DNA of 64,000 nt from Notamacropus eugenii (GCF_028372415.1 NC_092872.1:514042224-514106223); one strand, 5' to 3'. Numbered from the stretch's first letter, positions 34,150 to 45,394 are shown. Made by a program: numbers and translations. The notes: generated by a model from the letters alone, not told the origin.

Positions 34150-34489
34150 GTACTCTGCCTATTTGGTCAAGTCTGGGAATACTACAGTGCTTCTTTCAAA
34201 AGATCAGAAGCCTTTCCCAAGAGACTAACAACAACCAGCATATGAAAACCCCAAACAGATGAAAAAATGCACAATGAACATTTTATGACGTAAAATTTTA
34301 TAGACAGTTCATTGAATTAATCCATTCTTCTATATATTTGGAGCAGCTACTGCATGTGGACAGTTACCTGAGCCCAGAAATGAGCAAGAGGAAGACAATG
34401 AAGTGGATTTCAAGTTCAATGCTTTATTTATCTCTTTAAATTTAGTGTCATTTGAAAATATGACAAACATGCTTGATTATCAAGCATCT

Positions 34490-34737
34490 AGTTGGCAAAA
34501 TGAATGGAGTGCTAGGTCTATGGTCAGGAAGTCCTGAATTCAAATCAATCGTTACTTACTAGCTATATGATCTTGGGCAAGTCACTTAAACTTAATTTGC
34601 CTCAGTATCCTCAACTGTAAAATGGCATAATAATGACACCTACCTCCCAGGGCTGATGTGAGAAAAAAAATGAAATAATATTTGTGACACACAGGCTAGT
34701 GTCTGGCATATAGTAGGTGGTTAATAACTGTTTTGGA
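34490..34737 (+). mobile_element. MIR-type SINE
   Basis: Head 'ttggcaaaatgaatggagtg', box B-like 'gaattcaaatc', 'tgggcaagtcacttaaac', and the tail 'ggcatatagtaggtggttaa'. Confidence 0.8.
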
Positions 34738-37388
34738 GGATGGGGGAAGCATGGAGCCAAGATGGTGGAGTAACAGCATGCACTTTCTAGAGTGCTATCC
34801 CCAAGCCCAGTCAAATACCTCTAAAAATGGCTCTAAACAAATTATGGAGTTGCAGAACCCACAGAATAACAGTGAAGCAAATCTCTAGCCCAAGACTTCC
34901 TGGAAGGTCACTGGGAAGCGTCTATCACACCACATTGGGAGCAGAGCCCAATCCAGTGTGGATCGTGAGTGTACAGAGGGGATCTGAGTATGCCTTGGGG
35001 AGACTGAATCTCTCACACCTGTGGTGGTCTCCAGACTTCATGAGTCCAAAATGCTGAGGATAAATTGGAAGGTCATTGGGAGAAGCCTGTGGGACCAATG
35101 CAGGAGAGTGGAGGGGTCAGGCCTCAGCACCAGGGCTGCTGAGGGAGGAGGAGGAAGAGGAACCTGCAGCAGCCACAGCAGCAGCAGAGGCAGCTGTAGC
35201 CACTGTTTCTGGAGCTCTAGGCCCACAGATTGTGGGGGAGATCGAGTGGCTGACAGTACACCCCCCCACCCTCACTGGAAGCAGAGATCTACCTTGACAA
35301 AGAATTCAAAAGTCAAGTAAATGACTGGGAAAATGAGAAAAGCAGGAAAAAAATCAGACTATAGAATCTTACTTTGGTGCCAAGGAAGACCAAAGCATGA
35401 AACAGAATAAAACAAAGTCAAAACTCCTCCATCCAAAGCCTCCAAAAAAATATGAATTGATCTCAGGTCATGGAAGATCTCAAAAGGGATTTTGAAAATC
35501 AAGTAAGAGAAGAGGAGCAAAAATTGAGAAGAGAAATGAGAGTGATGCAAGAAAATCATGAAAAACAAGTCAAGTGCTTGCTAAAGGAGACTCCAAAAAA
35601 ATGCTGAAGAAAATAGCACTCTAAAAAATAGACTAACCCAAATAGCAAAAGAGATCCAAAAAGGCAATGAGGAGAAGAATGCTTTAAAAAGCACAATTGG
35701 ACAAATGGAAAAGGAGATCCAAAAGCTCACTGAAGAAAATAATACCTTAAAGATTAGAATGGAGCAGATGGAGCTAATGACTTACTGAAAAATCAAGAAA
35801 TTATAAAACAAAACCAAAGGAATAAAAAAGTAGCAGAGAATGTGAAATATCTTATTGGAAAAACAACTGACCTGGAAAATAGATCCAGGAGAGATCATTT
35901 CGAAATTATGGGACTACCTGAAAATCATGTTTACAAAAAGAGCCTAGACATCATCTTTCATGAAATTATCAAGGAAAACTGTCCTGATATTCTAGAACCA
36001 GAGGGTAAAATAAATATGAAAAAATACAACAATCACCTTCTGAAAGAGATAAAAAAAAATTTCTAGGAATATTGTAGCCAAATTCCAGAGTTCCCAGGTC
36101 AAGGAGAAAATATTGCAAACCGCCAGAAAGAAATAATTTGAATATTGTGGAAATACAATCAGGGTAACACAAGATCTATCAGCTTCTACCTTAAGGGACT
36201 GAAGGTCTTGAAATATGATATTCCAGAAGGCAAAGGAACTAGAATTAAAGCCAAGAATCACCTACCAAGCAAAACTGAGAACAATCCCTCAGAGGAAAAA
36301 ATAGACATTCAATGAAATAGAGGACTTTCAAGAATTCCTGATGAAAAGACCAGAGCTGAATAGAAAATTTGACTTTCAAACACAAGAATCAAGAGAAGCA
36401 TGAAAAGGTAAAGAGGAAAGAAAAATCATAAGGGACTTACTAAAGTTGAACTGTTTACATTCCTACATGGAAAGATAATATTTGTAACTCTTGAGACTTT
36501 TGTCAGCATTTGGGTAGTTGGAGGGATTATATGCATGGATATAGACAGAGGGCACAGGATGAGTTGAATAGGAAGGGATGATATCCAAAAAAATAAAATT
36601 AAGGGGTGAGACAGGAATATATTGAGAGGAGAAAGGAAAAAATGGAATGAGGTAAATTATCTCTCATAAAAGAAGCAAGAAAAAGATTTTTCAATGCAGG
36701 GGAAAAGAGGGGAGGTGAGAGGGAAAAAGTGAACCTTACACTCATCATATTTGACTCAAAAGAGGGGATAACATGCACTCAATGTGGTATGAAAACCTAT
36801 CTTATACTACAGGAAAGTAGGGGATAAGGGGATAAGTAGGGAGGGGGGGGATGATAGAAGGGAGGGTAAATGCAAGGAGGGGGTAATTAGAAATAAACAC
36901 TTTTGGGGAGGGAGAAGTTCAAAAGAGAGAATAGAAAAAATGGGAGCAGTATAGGATGGAGGGAAATATAGTTAGTCTTTCATAGTATGACTTTTATGGA
37001 AGTCTTTTGTATAACTAGACATGTACAACCTATATTGAACTGCCTGTTTCCTCAGTGTGGATGGGTGGGGAGGGAGGAAGGGAGAGAAGTTGGAACTCAA
37101 AGTTTTAAAAACAAATGTTAAAAATTGTTTTTACATGCAACTGGGAAATAAGAAGTACAGGTAATGGGGTACAGAAATCTATCTTGCCCTACAAGAAAAT
37201 AGAGGAAATGGGGGATAAGGGAAGGGAGGGGTGTGATAGAAGGGAGAGCATATTGGGAGAAGGGATAATCAGAATGCACAGTCTTTTGGGGTGGGGGGAG
37301 GAGAGAGATGGGGGGAAATTTTTAACTCACAATCTTGTGGAAATGAATGTTTAAAACTAAAAATAAATAAATTAATTTAAAAAATAAG
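34738..37388 (+). mobile_element. HAL1 copy 2, degraded
   Basis: Starts near the CCAAGATGG motif (34757-34765), then a 5' UTR with GC-rich blocks, a broken ORF1 (about 35390-36403), a spacer ('tgtttacattcctacatgg'), purine-rich 3' sequence and an A-rich end. No ORF2. About 2.65 kb, plus strand. A degenerate match at the two ends (aataactgtttt / aataagtgcttc) may be an old target duplication. Confidence 0.85.
35390..36403 (+). pseudogene. HAL1 copy 2 ORF1, broken
   Basis: The best preserved part is 35842-36066: KYLIGKTTDLENRSRRDHFE followed by IMGLPENH and SLDIIFHEIIKENCPDILEP, the RRM-like core seen in the intact copy at 10296-11384. Upstream coiled-coil text and downstream C-terminal text are in other frames, separated by stops and indels. 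Confidence 0.8.
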
Positions 37389-37392
37389 TGCT

Positions 37393-37490
37393 TCTTTCCT
37401 TCCTTCCTTCCTTCCTTCCTTCCTTCCTTCCTTCCTTCCTTCCTTCCTTCCTTCCTTCCTTCCTTCCTTCCTTCCTTCCTTCTTTCCTTT
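37393..37490. repeat. (TTCC)n microsatellite
   Basis: About 23 TTCC units directly after the HAL1 A-rich tail. Confidence 0.97.
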
Positions 37491-37985
37491 ATGCCTTCAT
37501 CAGGGTCACTGAAAAAATGTTAAATAGTAGAGAGACAATGAAAAATCCCTGAAGCACACTCTAACAGTGACTACCCTCCAAGTATGCCTCAACCCATTAG
37601 TGACTATTCATTGGATCCATTTAACTTGTTCTAAATCCTCACTCTGACCACCCAATCCACAAAACTTCATCATCCCTAAGGATAGCATGAGTATTTTTGT
37701 CTGTGCTTTACTGAAATTTACTGAAAAATAATAACAATAATAATAAGTAACTAACATTTATATAGTTCCAGGCTTTATGTAAATACTTTACAGTTATATC
37801 TAATCGGATCCTCCCAACAACACTGTTGTATTAAATTATGCTGCTTCCTTTTGTGTTTAAAGCCATCATCTTTTCCAAATATGACCTCTCTCCACAGACT
37901 CTTTCCTTGGAACAAAGAAAAACAGTGTAGCAAAACTGAACAATAAGGACTGTTTATGAGAGCATATCAACATTTTGTACTACTT
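37491..37985. other. Unassigned DNA with a short antisense MIR patch
   Basis: 37735-37830 ('aacatttatatagttccagg', 'cggatcctcccaacaacact') is an antisense MIR-type fragment. The rest is not recognised. Confidence 0.5.
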
Positions 37986-38440
37986 CTTATGCAGAGAAGG
38001 AAAACGTGTATCATAATCTGCTCCTGAGGCTAGATCTTGCTTAACTGAACGGAACTGAACAGGATAGAACTGAAATTAATCCCTTGAAGAAAACAAAGAG
38101 AGAATGGTCTGACAGGCAGGATGAAAACCATGATATTTCAGTATTAGCAAAGCCATGAAAAACACAGCATCAAGAAAGAGGAGGCCATGAATATTGCCAA
38201 ATGGTTTAGAGAGATTGAAGAGGATGAGGACTGAAAAAAGATGATTGGATTTGGCAATTAGCAAGTCATTGCAAAAGAAGAGGTATAATAGAGTGAAGAG
38301 AGTGGAAGCCAGACTGAAGTGTGACATGGGGGATGAGTGCTTAGGATGCATAATTAAGAGATAGCCAGTTCTTTTGAAAAGTTTGACAGTAGAAGGAAGG
38401 ACACAGAGAGCAGGAGGTACCTCCAAATGCAAGGAGGCTT
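37986..38440 (-). repeat. Antisense L2-type remnant
   Basis: 'gaggatgaggactgaaaaaa' with 'gattggatttggcaattagc' belongs to the same long antisense consensus seen at 1020-2065, 12260-13075 and 27400-28690. The minus-strand open frame here is part of it. Confidence 0.5.
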
Positions 38441-39060
38441 CAAGAAGGTTTGTGGTTATTGTTATTATAGACTAGGGAAGACCTGTGCATAACAGTGTGA
38501 GTGATGTGACAGGAAGTGTGTGTGTCACAATGTGAACTCCCTTGAAGTTTAAGCTCAGAGTAGATTATGGGACTTCTATGCCCTTTTTTTGAAATCTCTG
38601 AGGTTTGGTTTGACACTTTAGGGCCTTGGGTTCCCCCTGTTTTCACCATTTGAAAAATCAGGCAAATTTTGACCTAAGCAGTGTGAGACTTAGTTACTCT
38701 TGGGAGGCAGGGACGATATCTCCATGACCTCTTTCCTTTGATGCCTCTATTTAAATGATCACTTATTAATAAATAATCTGGTTGCTCAAGTAAAAGGTAT
38801 ATTTTAAATGACCTTAAAAGGGCATTTCCATTTGTGACTTAAGACCTGCTGAGCAATCAGATAGGGAGGCAGTCACCAAAATCTCCGCTAATAATAATGA
38901 ACTCTACATTTAAATTTGTACTTCTCATATATTCATGGATATGGGGAATATAGCTTCCATCGCCATAATGTAGATACATTTTTATTAGATTCATTTATAA
39001 TGTTAGTTGAAAAACTACATTTAGCCTAACTGTCATTTGAAAGGTACTCTGCTTCCTCTT
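38441..39060. other. Unassigned, possibly conserved non-coding DNA
   Basis: No repeat recognised. 38740-38860 is rich in TTTAAAT, TTATTAAT and ATTTAAA words in otherwise non-repetitive sequence. Confidence 0.3.
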
Positions 39061-39064
39061 TTTC

Positions 39065-39225
39065 CTATTATAAAATGTCTGGTTTCAAGTCTCAGATCTG
39101 TCATTAAGGAGCTACATAACCTAGGCAAGTCATTTCTCTCCTCTGGGCCTCAATTTCCTCCTATGAAAAATTTTGGTGTTTAGATTATATTGTCTTATGT
39201 CCTTTCCAGCTTTGATGTTCTATAC
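39065..39225 (+). mobile_element. MIR-type SINE fragment
   Basis: 'tggtttcaagtctcagatct', then 'taggcaagtcatttctctcc' and 'cctcaatttcctcctatg'. Confidence 0.65.
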
Positions 39226-39965
39226 ATTCATTCATTTATAAACATTAGGTGCCTACTCCATGCTGAGAACTGAGTCATAAAGGACATATATTGTTTCACT
39301 CTCTTAACCTTCATAGTTAACCTAATGGGGGAAAGGGAACAAACAGATGGCCATAATTTGACAAAATATAGTAGAGAGCTATATAGCAAGGTGTATGAAG
39401 CCCAAAGGGGAAAGCTGTTACCACTAGGGAGATCAGAGAAGTCTCCACATAGGATGTGGCATTTGGGTTGGGCTTTAAAGGATGAATAGGAATTTAAAAG
39501 GTAAGGAGGAGGAAGAGACACTTGCCAGGTATAGGGACCATTAAGAACAAAGGATAATCACGAGGTCATAGATTTATAACTGGCAGGGACCATAGAGATC
39601 TTCAAGCTCAACCCTTTAATTTTAGAAAGAAAGAAAATGAGACCCAATAACTTGCCAAGGTCACAAAGGTAAGAAGTTGTTGAGCTAGGATGTGAATCTT
39701 GTTTTTCTGATTCCCAATCCAGGGCTTTCTATCCCATCACACTACTTCAATGGGAATGCCCAGGGCACATTCAGTGAAAGAGAAAAGACCATTTCAGATG
39801 GAACACAAAGTGCATGGATGGGAATAATGTGAGATGAAGTCAGAAGAGTGGGGTGCTGCCAGATTGCGGAGAGCTTTGAATGTCAAGTAAAGGAATTTGA
39901 AAGCCAGATGATGGACAACTGAAGTCACTGAAGATTTCTAGACAAAGGAATCACATGATCAGCTC
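39226..39965 (-). repeat. Antisense L2-type remnant, interrupted
   Basis: Begins with the tail motif 'gtgcctactccatgctgaga', passes 'aggatgtggcatttgggttg' and resumes after a CR1/L3-like insertion (39555-39755) with 'gcggagagctttgaatgtca'. Confidence 0.55.
39555..39755 (+). repeat. CR1/L3-like interspersed repeat
   Basis: 'tataactggcagggaccata', 'cttgccaaggtcacaaaggt' and 'gattcccaatccagggct' follow the pattern described at 13140. Confidence 0.5.
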
Positions 39966-40870
39966 TATCTGTTGCCTGTGTCTATGAAATTCACAATAAT
40001 CTTTTTGGAGAGTTTTAGATTTTATTGTTTCTGTCTGATTTTTTTTTCTGATGACTGATTTTTGACAGTAAATTACTTTGGGCCATTGGCCAGTGGAATT
40101 TAATTTATCTTTCAGTGAACATACTTCTAGATTTATTTATTTTGCTTTTTTAAGCCCAAACATTTAATACCCAATGGAGTACCACCCACCAATCTGGGTC
40201 TTCAGATTCAGGAAGTTTAACCAAATTAAATGCTGCCCTATTTTGATGCCACAATGAATAGTGCTGGCTTAGCTGCAATTAAATAGTCCCCACTGACCAC
40301 TGAAAGCACAGTTACATGATGTCAAGAGTGGTAAAACTGTCAGATTAGTGGAAATTCATTTTCCCGATTACTTGGCAATTTCCAGTATAAACAACCCCCA
40401 AATTTTTTCTCTTAAAAATCTCTAACCTTGTCTATGAATGATGCAACATTTGCTCATGTGTGGACAGAAGGTGATGTGACTTCAAGATCTTAAGAAAAGT
40501 TTAGAGATGACCTGGGAATGATGCTTTAGCAAATTATATTTTCTAATGATAAATTTAAAACAATCTTTTTCTCTCTTTTTAATGTCACCCAGTATATGGC
40601 AAACAGGTTCGCCAGGGCTATAAATTGATTTTTTTTAAATATACAGTCATTTCTGAACCTTGGGTATGTGGGCAGGGAAGAATGCCCTGAACGACAAGTA
40701 AGCAGATGCAAAGAGGTCTATAGGGTAGCCTTTATATTTTACACTCTGGTAAATTGGAGGGAAATTCTTAAGAGAAGGCTTTCATGCTAGGATTATTCCT
40801 GCTTTGTTTTGCAGAGGCTATGTAAGCCTGTTTGGGGGTGGAGAGAGGGTCTTACCACAAGATTAGGAGA
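39966..40870. other. Unassigned, possibly conserved non-coding DNA
   Basis: No gene or repeat recognised. 40140-40420 is non-repetitive, with CAATTAAAT, CCAAATTAAAT and ACAATGAAT words typical of homeobox and SOX targets. This is only a hint. Confidence 0.3.
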
Positions 40871-40874
40871 TCAT

Positions 40875-41070
40875 CCATCTAAAGCTGAAGGGGACCCAAG
40901 AAGCCATTTAGTCCCACTTTTTCATTTAACAAATGAGGAAACTGAGACCTAGAATGGTTAAATGACTTGGCCAAGGTCACATAGATAATATCAGAGATGG
41001 AATTTGAAATTAGGTCATCTGACTCCAGAGCTAATGTACTTTTCACTATATCACCTTGTCTGCCCTTGAA
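40875..41070 (+). repeat. CR1/L3-like interspersed repeat
   Basis: 'gctgaaggggacccaagaag', 'aacaaatgaggaaactgaga', 'ttggccaaggtcacatagat'. Confidence 0.6.
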
Positions 41071-41114
41071 CCAACATTTCCCATGCTAGAAATTCCTAAT
41101 AAGACAACTGATTC

Positions 41115-41370
41115 TCAGACAACTAGGTGATGCAATGGATAGAACACCAGGCCTTGAATAAGGAAAAATCTGAGTTCTAACTGAGCCTCAAACATTTGTT
41201 AGCTGTGTGACCCTGGGAAAGTCACTTCATCCTGTAGGCCTCAGTTTTCTCATTTGTAAAGTGAACTGGAGAAGGAAATGACAAACTATCTCAGCATCTT
41301 TGCCAAGAAAACCCCAAACAGGGTCATAAAGAGTCAGACACAACTGAAAATGACTCATCATCAAAACTGA
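41115..41370 (+). mobile_element. tRNA-headed SINE with RTE-like tail
   Basis: Head 'actaggtgatgcaatggata', body 'gccctgg'-type block near 41210 and 'cctcagttttctcatttgta', then 'ctggagaaggaaatgacaaa' and 'taaagagtcagacacaactg', an RTE/BovB-like 3' end. Same family as 12333-12590. Confidence 0.8.
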
Positions 41371-41464
41371 ACTTCAAGGGGTAGAATGACTGGTAAGAAA
41401 ATTTGTACTTCAATCAATAAAAATCATGTGGCTGACATACGAACCGCTTTCACTGTTTAGAAGG

Positions 41465-41640
41465 AATCCTCCGTAATTAAGTCCTATCTAAGCTAGAAAG
41501 ACTTAGCATGGGTCTAAAGGATGAAATCTTCCATGTACTGACCAAGGAGAAACTCCTTGGTCAGTGAGATTTCATCCTTTAGACCCATACTACATTCTGA
41601 GAGGCTTATCATCAGCTTAGCTATGCACTGATTAATTCTA
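41465..41640. repeat. Imperfect palindrome with near-perfect hairpin core
   Basis: The core 41509-41587 folds into a hairpin: 20 bp perfect outer stem (41509-41528 with 41568-41587), an asymmetric bulge (9 nt against 3 nt), 12 bp perfect inner stem (41538-41549 with 41553-41564) and a 3-nt loop. Weaker complementarity extends outwards (ctaagct words on both sides). It could be a palindromic miniature transposon or a hairpin RNA precursor. Confidence 0.8.
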
Positions 41641-41689
41641 TGACCACTATATATATTTCTTTGTAGTTTAAGGAATTAAACCTTGAGCA

Positions 41690-41965
41690 ATGGGGAGATG
41701 TTAAAGGACTACTTGTAAGGAGTCACTTCCTGGCAACCAGAGCTATCTAACAGTATAATGGACCAGCTCATGAGGTGGAGGGTTCTTGCTCAATGGATAT
41801 TTTCAAGCAGAGCCTAGATGATCGCTTATTGATAATTTGTATAGAAAATTCTTAAAGAAATATAGGTTAGATTAGATAGCGTCCAAGGTATCATGTTGCC
41901 CTGTGATCTGAAAGGTTCTTTCTAGTTATAAATCTTATCAAATTTCTATGATTTCTAAAGGCCCT
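41690..41965 (+). repeat. CR1/L3-like LINE 3' end
   Basis: 'ggatattttcaagcagagcc' with 'tagatgatcgcttattga' and 'aggcccttccaactcaaaat' match the CR1/L3 3' terminal pattern. Confidence 0.65.
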
Positions 41966-42130
41966 TCCAACTCAAAATCTCTATACTTCTATTAGTGTAT
42001 ATTAATTAGAATTTTGTGGCAATATTTCATAATATTTTAATGAATCTCTGATCTCATTGACATAGTCATTCTTTCCAGACAGATTATAACCCACCCAATA
42101 TTACTGATAATTTTTTAAACTTATATTTAT

Positions 42131-42421
42131 GCTGAGTGTGGTGGCATAAGCCTATAATCCTTGAAATGAAAGGAGACTGAAGCTAATGGCTCCCTTGAGT
42201 GTGGAAGTTCTGAGCTGCAATAAGGCGAAAGCTGATTGAGCATCTACTCTGAGTCTGGCACCAGTAAAGTGAACCCCCGGACAAAGGGTCCAGCAGGCTG
42301 CCTCAGGAGGGGTAAATGGGCCAAGGTTAGAAATCGTGCCAGTCAGCAGTGAGGTCTGGCCTGTGATTGCTACAATTCTGACTTGAGCAAGATAGAGAAG
42401 CCAAGTCTCAAAAGCAAAGAA
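42131..42421 (+). pseudogene. RN7SL: 7SL (SRP) RNA pseudogene
   Basis: Collinear with 7SL RNA over nearly its whole length. The Alu-domain start (gctgagtgtggtggcataag), 'ggagactgaagct', 'gagttctgagctg'-type text, the S-domain piece 'ggctgcctcaggaggggtaa', 'ccaaggttagaaatcg', 'ggcctgtgattgctac' and the 3' end 'ccaagtctca' all occur in 7SL order. Length to 42410 is about 280 nt against 299, with a gap of about 20 nt in the S domain after 'gaaatcgtgc'. Both domains are present, so this is a copy of the RNA gene and not a 7SL-derived SINE. An A-rich tail (42411-42421) suggests retroposition. Many substitutions make it a pseudogene. No target duplication found. Confidence 0.85.
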
Positions 42422-42423
42422 AT

Positions 42424-42540
42424 ACATACACACACACACACACATATATACATATACGTATGTATATGTATATATGTGTGTGTGTGTGGGTATGTATGTA
42501 TATATATATGTATATATATATATACATATATAAATAAAAT
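42424..42540. repeat. (CA)n, (TG)n and (TA)n microsatellite
   Basis: Directly follows the A-rich tail of the 7SL copy and probably grew from it. Confidence 0.92.
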
Positions 42541-42559
42541 TTTAACTTTTTAAAAAATT

Positions 42560-42745
42560 TTCACATTTATTGCCTCATCATACCTTTGTAAAACTTTGCA
42601 CATTTGCCACAGAAGGAAACTGATTCACCAACTAATTAAGTGAATTACCTACTGTTACACAGCTAGGTGGAGGAAGGGTCTTGACTAGATCTTAAATCCT
42701 CCTTTTCAAGTCCTTTGGTCATTCCAATAGAGCACAATTAGACAC
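42560..42745 (-). mobile_element. MIR-type SINE, antisense
   Basis: 'gccacagaaggaaactgatt', 'ttacacagctaggtggagga' and a right end near 'ccaatagagcac'. Confidence 0.6.
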
Positions 42746-44066
42746 AACCCTTTCAGTATTTTCAGGGAGAAGGGACGAATTAAAGAGTGGACCATCCTGG
42801 CCATGACTCAGAGATTGCTTATCTCCAACTTGCTATCCACTGTGAAATCTACATACCATTTGTTTGCTTTAAATGGATATGTATCCCACTAGGGATGAGA
42901 ACCACATTTGTTCTGTCACTAGTGAGTAATGACTCCCATGTGATACAAATGCCAGATTATACAATAGCCTGCTTTGGGGTGCAGGTGTCTTTAGAATAAC
43001 AAATTTTCTCTTATGGATGTTAGCATTACACTTTAATAAAAACCCAAATAGCAGCCACAAATCCCAGGCTCCCCTAAAGGGCATACATTAGAAATCCATA
43101 TTTGTTATCCCCGCCCTTTCATAATTCACATGAACTAGCTCACTCTGTGGCCTGAGTTCCTTTTTCCTACTGTCCTGTTAAGTGGAAACAAATGGGCAGT
43201 AACGTTCTACACTACAGCAATGAAAAACTTCTGCCGCCAAATGTGGAGTTTATGTTCTAAGTTATAACCCTGCCACTTCTCTCTGTTCAATATTCTTTGT
43301 CCCAAGCTGTGTGAAGCAGTACCAGTAGCCCCACACAACTGAATGGCCTGGGTCTCTCAGGGTCATAGGTACTTCCTCCTTAGGATGCCTTCTGCACTTG
43401 GGACTTTCACAAGCACTTAACCTACCCATCTATGAGTGTCTAACTGTGAGCTGTAACTATACCTCTGGGAAAAAGCACAGAAAGTATCTTCTGTCCTCTG
43501 AAGGGGCTTACACCCACACAGTGTTCACACCTTCTAAACTTAGAGGTGAAACCTTGCAGGTGAAAAAGAAGGCAGGAGTGGGAGTTGGTGGCATGACACT
43601 TTAGAAATGTGGCTGGTTGAAGACAAGGGAAGGATGGGTTTTCCTCTACCTGTGCCCCACTCCTATCTTACAGAGGCAAGAGATGCAATGAGTGTGTCCC
43701 TTTTCCATGGAGCCAGACTCCAAATCACTTTTGCAGTGGAATCTGAAGATTCCTCCTGTGATTTTCCAGCATCCAATGCTTGAAACTGTCAGGCGCCTGG
43801 AAACAGAGGTTCCATTGTACCCATTTACATAAAATAGATACTCCTCACTATAAGGAAAGTTGCTGAAGATGGCTGTCCAGAGTGTACAAATTTTCACAAA
43901 TCTATATTGAGCCTAGTAATTACAAACTTTTGTAAAGTTCAGTTTCAGGCATCAGCAGTTCTCTAATACTCATAATTAAAAACAAACAATAAGTCCCAGT
44001 TCAGGATCTTTGTGGAATCAGAGCATGAAGAAACAGGTTTGGCCAGATTTGTCACTTTGTCTCTCT

Positions 44067-44082
44067 ATCACTAGAGGGCACC
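44067..44082 (+). promoter_or_regulatory. CTCF-like core motif
   Basis: atcactagagggcacc closely fits the CTCF core (CCACTAGAGGGCGC-like) with one mismatch at the start. Prediction from motif only. Confidence 0.3.
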
Positions 44083-44466
44083 ATTATTTGGGGAAGGTTC
44101 AAGTTGGGACACGCCTATCTCTTCAACTCAATACACATACAAAATGAATCCACTATTTTCTGTATATTTCTCAAGCATGATCCTCTCATGCACATTTTGA
44201 GCATAATCTGATTCACTTTAAAATAGAAATGTCTTTGAAATACAAGAAACTATAGACAGCTCTCATCCCCTCCTGGGTACTCATGTCTTTAAAGCAAACT
44301 CCCAAGGCTGATTATGAATCAAATTGCATTTTACTCATGTCCTGAGAGAGAAATGTTAGGATGGATGGGTGTTGGAGCAAAAGCTTTAGGAAGCTGCTGC
44401 TGTTTGCAGAAAAGGAGTTGGCTTTGAATTTTTGAAGTTGTACAGTAGCTTATTTTTATACCCATT

Positions 44467-44475
44467 CATGAGTCA
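44467..44475. promoter_or_regulatory. AP-1 consensus (ATGAGTCAT)
   Basis: A perfect palindromic AP-1 site followed by 'tcattagcgcctgag' in non-repetitive DNA. Occupancy unknown. Confidence 0.3.
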
Positions 44476-45394
44476 TTCATTAGCGCCTGAGATGGTTATC
44501 TGCCATCAGGAGAACAAGAGAGATTTCCAGTCTAATAAACACCATCTTAACTGTCACTGCTTGATGATATGTGTGGGGAGGTATGCCTGGGATTTCCAAC
44601 TCTTGACACCCCTCTCCTGGGGACTCAATGTTCTTGTCAATTTGTCCTCTCAGGAAGCTAACTTGGTTTAGCCAATCTTCTTCCAGTCTAGACAAATACA
44701 CACAGAACTCCCTCACCTGCTTGTCCCCAGGCTTAAGAAAAAGTAGAGGCATGGAGTGTTTCAGTTTGCTGGTTTAATATGTGGTGAATCAAATAATAAG
44801 CACATATTGCAGCAACCATTAGCTGATTTTTACATGAGAAAAGGAATCAAAGACAAATTACTCTACCAAGCATTATGCCTGAATAGAGATACCAACATTT
44901 CTATATGAAATCTGAGAGATCTTTGGTATTTAAGAAATAAACGATTAAGCCAGAGTCGAACATGAGCTCAAACCCTTTTGAATGACCTTTAATCCTATAT
45001 CTTTAAAGAGGTTAGCCTTGCAGGTAGCTTTGAAAAGTCATTGGGTCATCACAATTCTCCTTAGTCACCTTGACATTGGACCCAACCATCATTCCCAGGG
45101 TCTACTTTCCTCGTCTGGTCAATTTCACTTCCCTCTGCTGGACCCATCACATCAAACTAGGAGATGATCAGCTTTTGTCTCCAGTGAATGTCTTATGCCT
45201 GCTCCCTTCTGCTTCCCACCATACCCCGAACCCCCAACACTGAGTTGAAGAGCAAATGAAGAAAACCTAGGTCAGTCTTATCAGGCACTCTGATTTCCCA
45301 CAGTCTGACTATGTGGAACAGCAATGCTTTCCACAACTGAGGCAGGGACCTTTATCTTGAGATGTATTAATGAAATCTACTATGAATCTAATAA

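Larger units (their letters stand above)
31160..34450 (+). mobile_element. RTE-clade LINE (BovB-like), decayed, with insertions
   Basis: The translated DNA gives, in broken frames, an RTE endonuclease piece (RVGVVGFIVDPKV near 31280), LYIINNLLKKKARR near 31620, a reverse transcriptase piece resembling RQGDTxSPKLFTATLE (ADAPKVFATILEGVLHRVK, about 33150-33215), and a C-terminal piece resembling YLGQxLxxDSDLSPEI (YLEQLLHVDSYLSPEMSKRK, about 34337-34396). It is split by a hAT-like element (31810-31995) and an L1 fragment (33279-34149). No intact frame remains. Confidence 0.7.
42746..45394. other. Longest repeat-poor stretch, no gene recognised
   Basis: About 2.6 kb with no recognisable transposon and only short open frames. 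It includes a CTCF-like core (44067-44082) and a palindromic AP-1 site (44467-44475), listed separately. It may hold host regulatory sequence. Confidence 0.4.

Noticed and set aside
38076..38432. 118-codon minus-strand frame as host gene
   Set aside because: Lies in a recurring antisense L2-type repeat seen at several other places in the window.
42131..42421. Alu- or B1-type SINE
   Set aside because: The S domain of 7SL is present, which Alu and B1 lack, and those families do not occur in marsupials.
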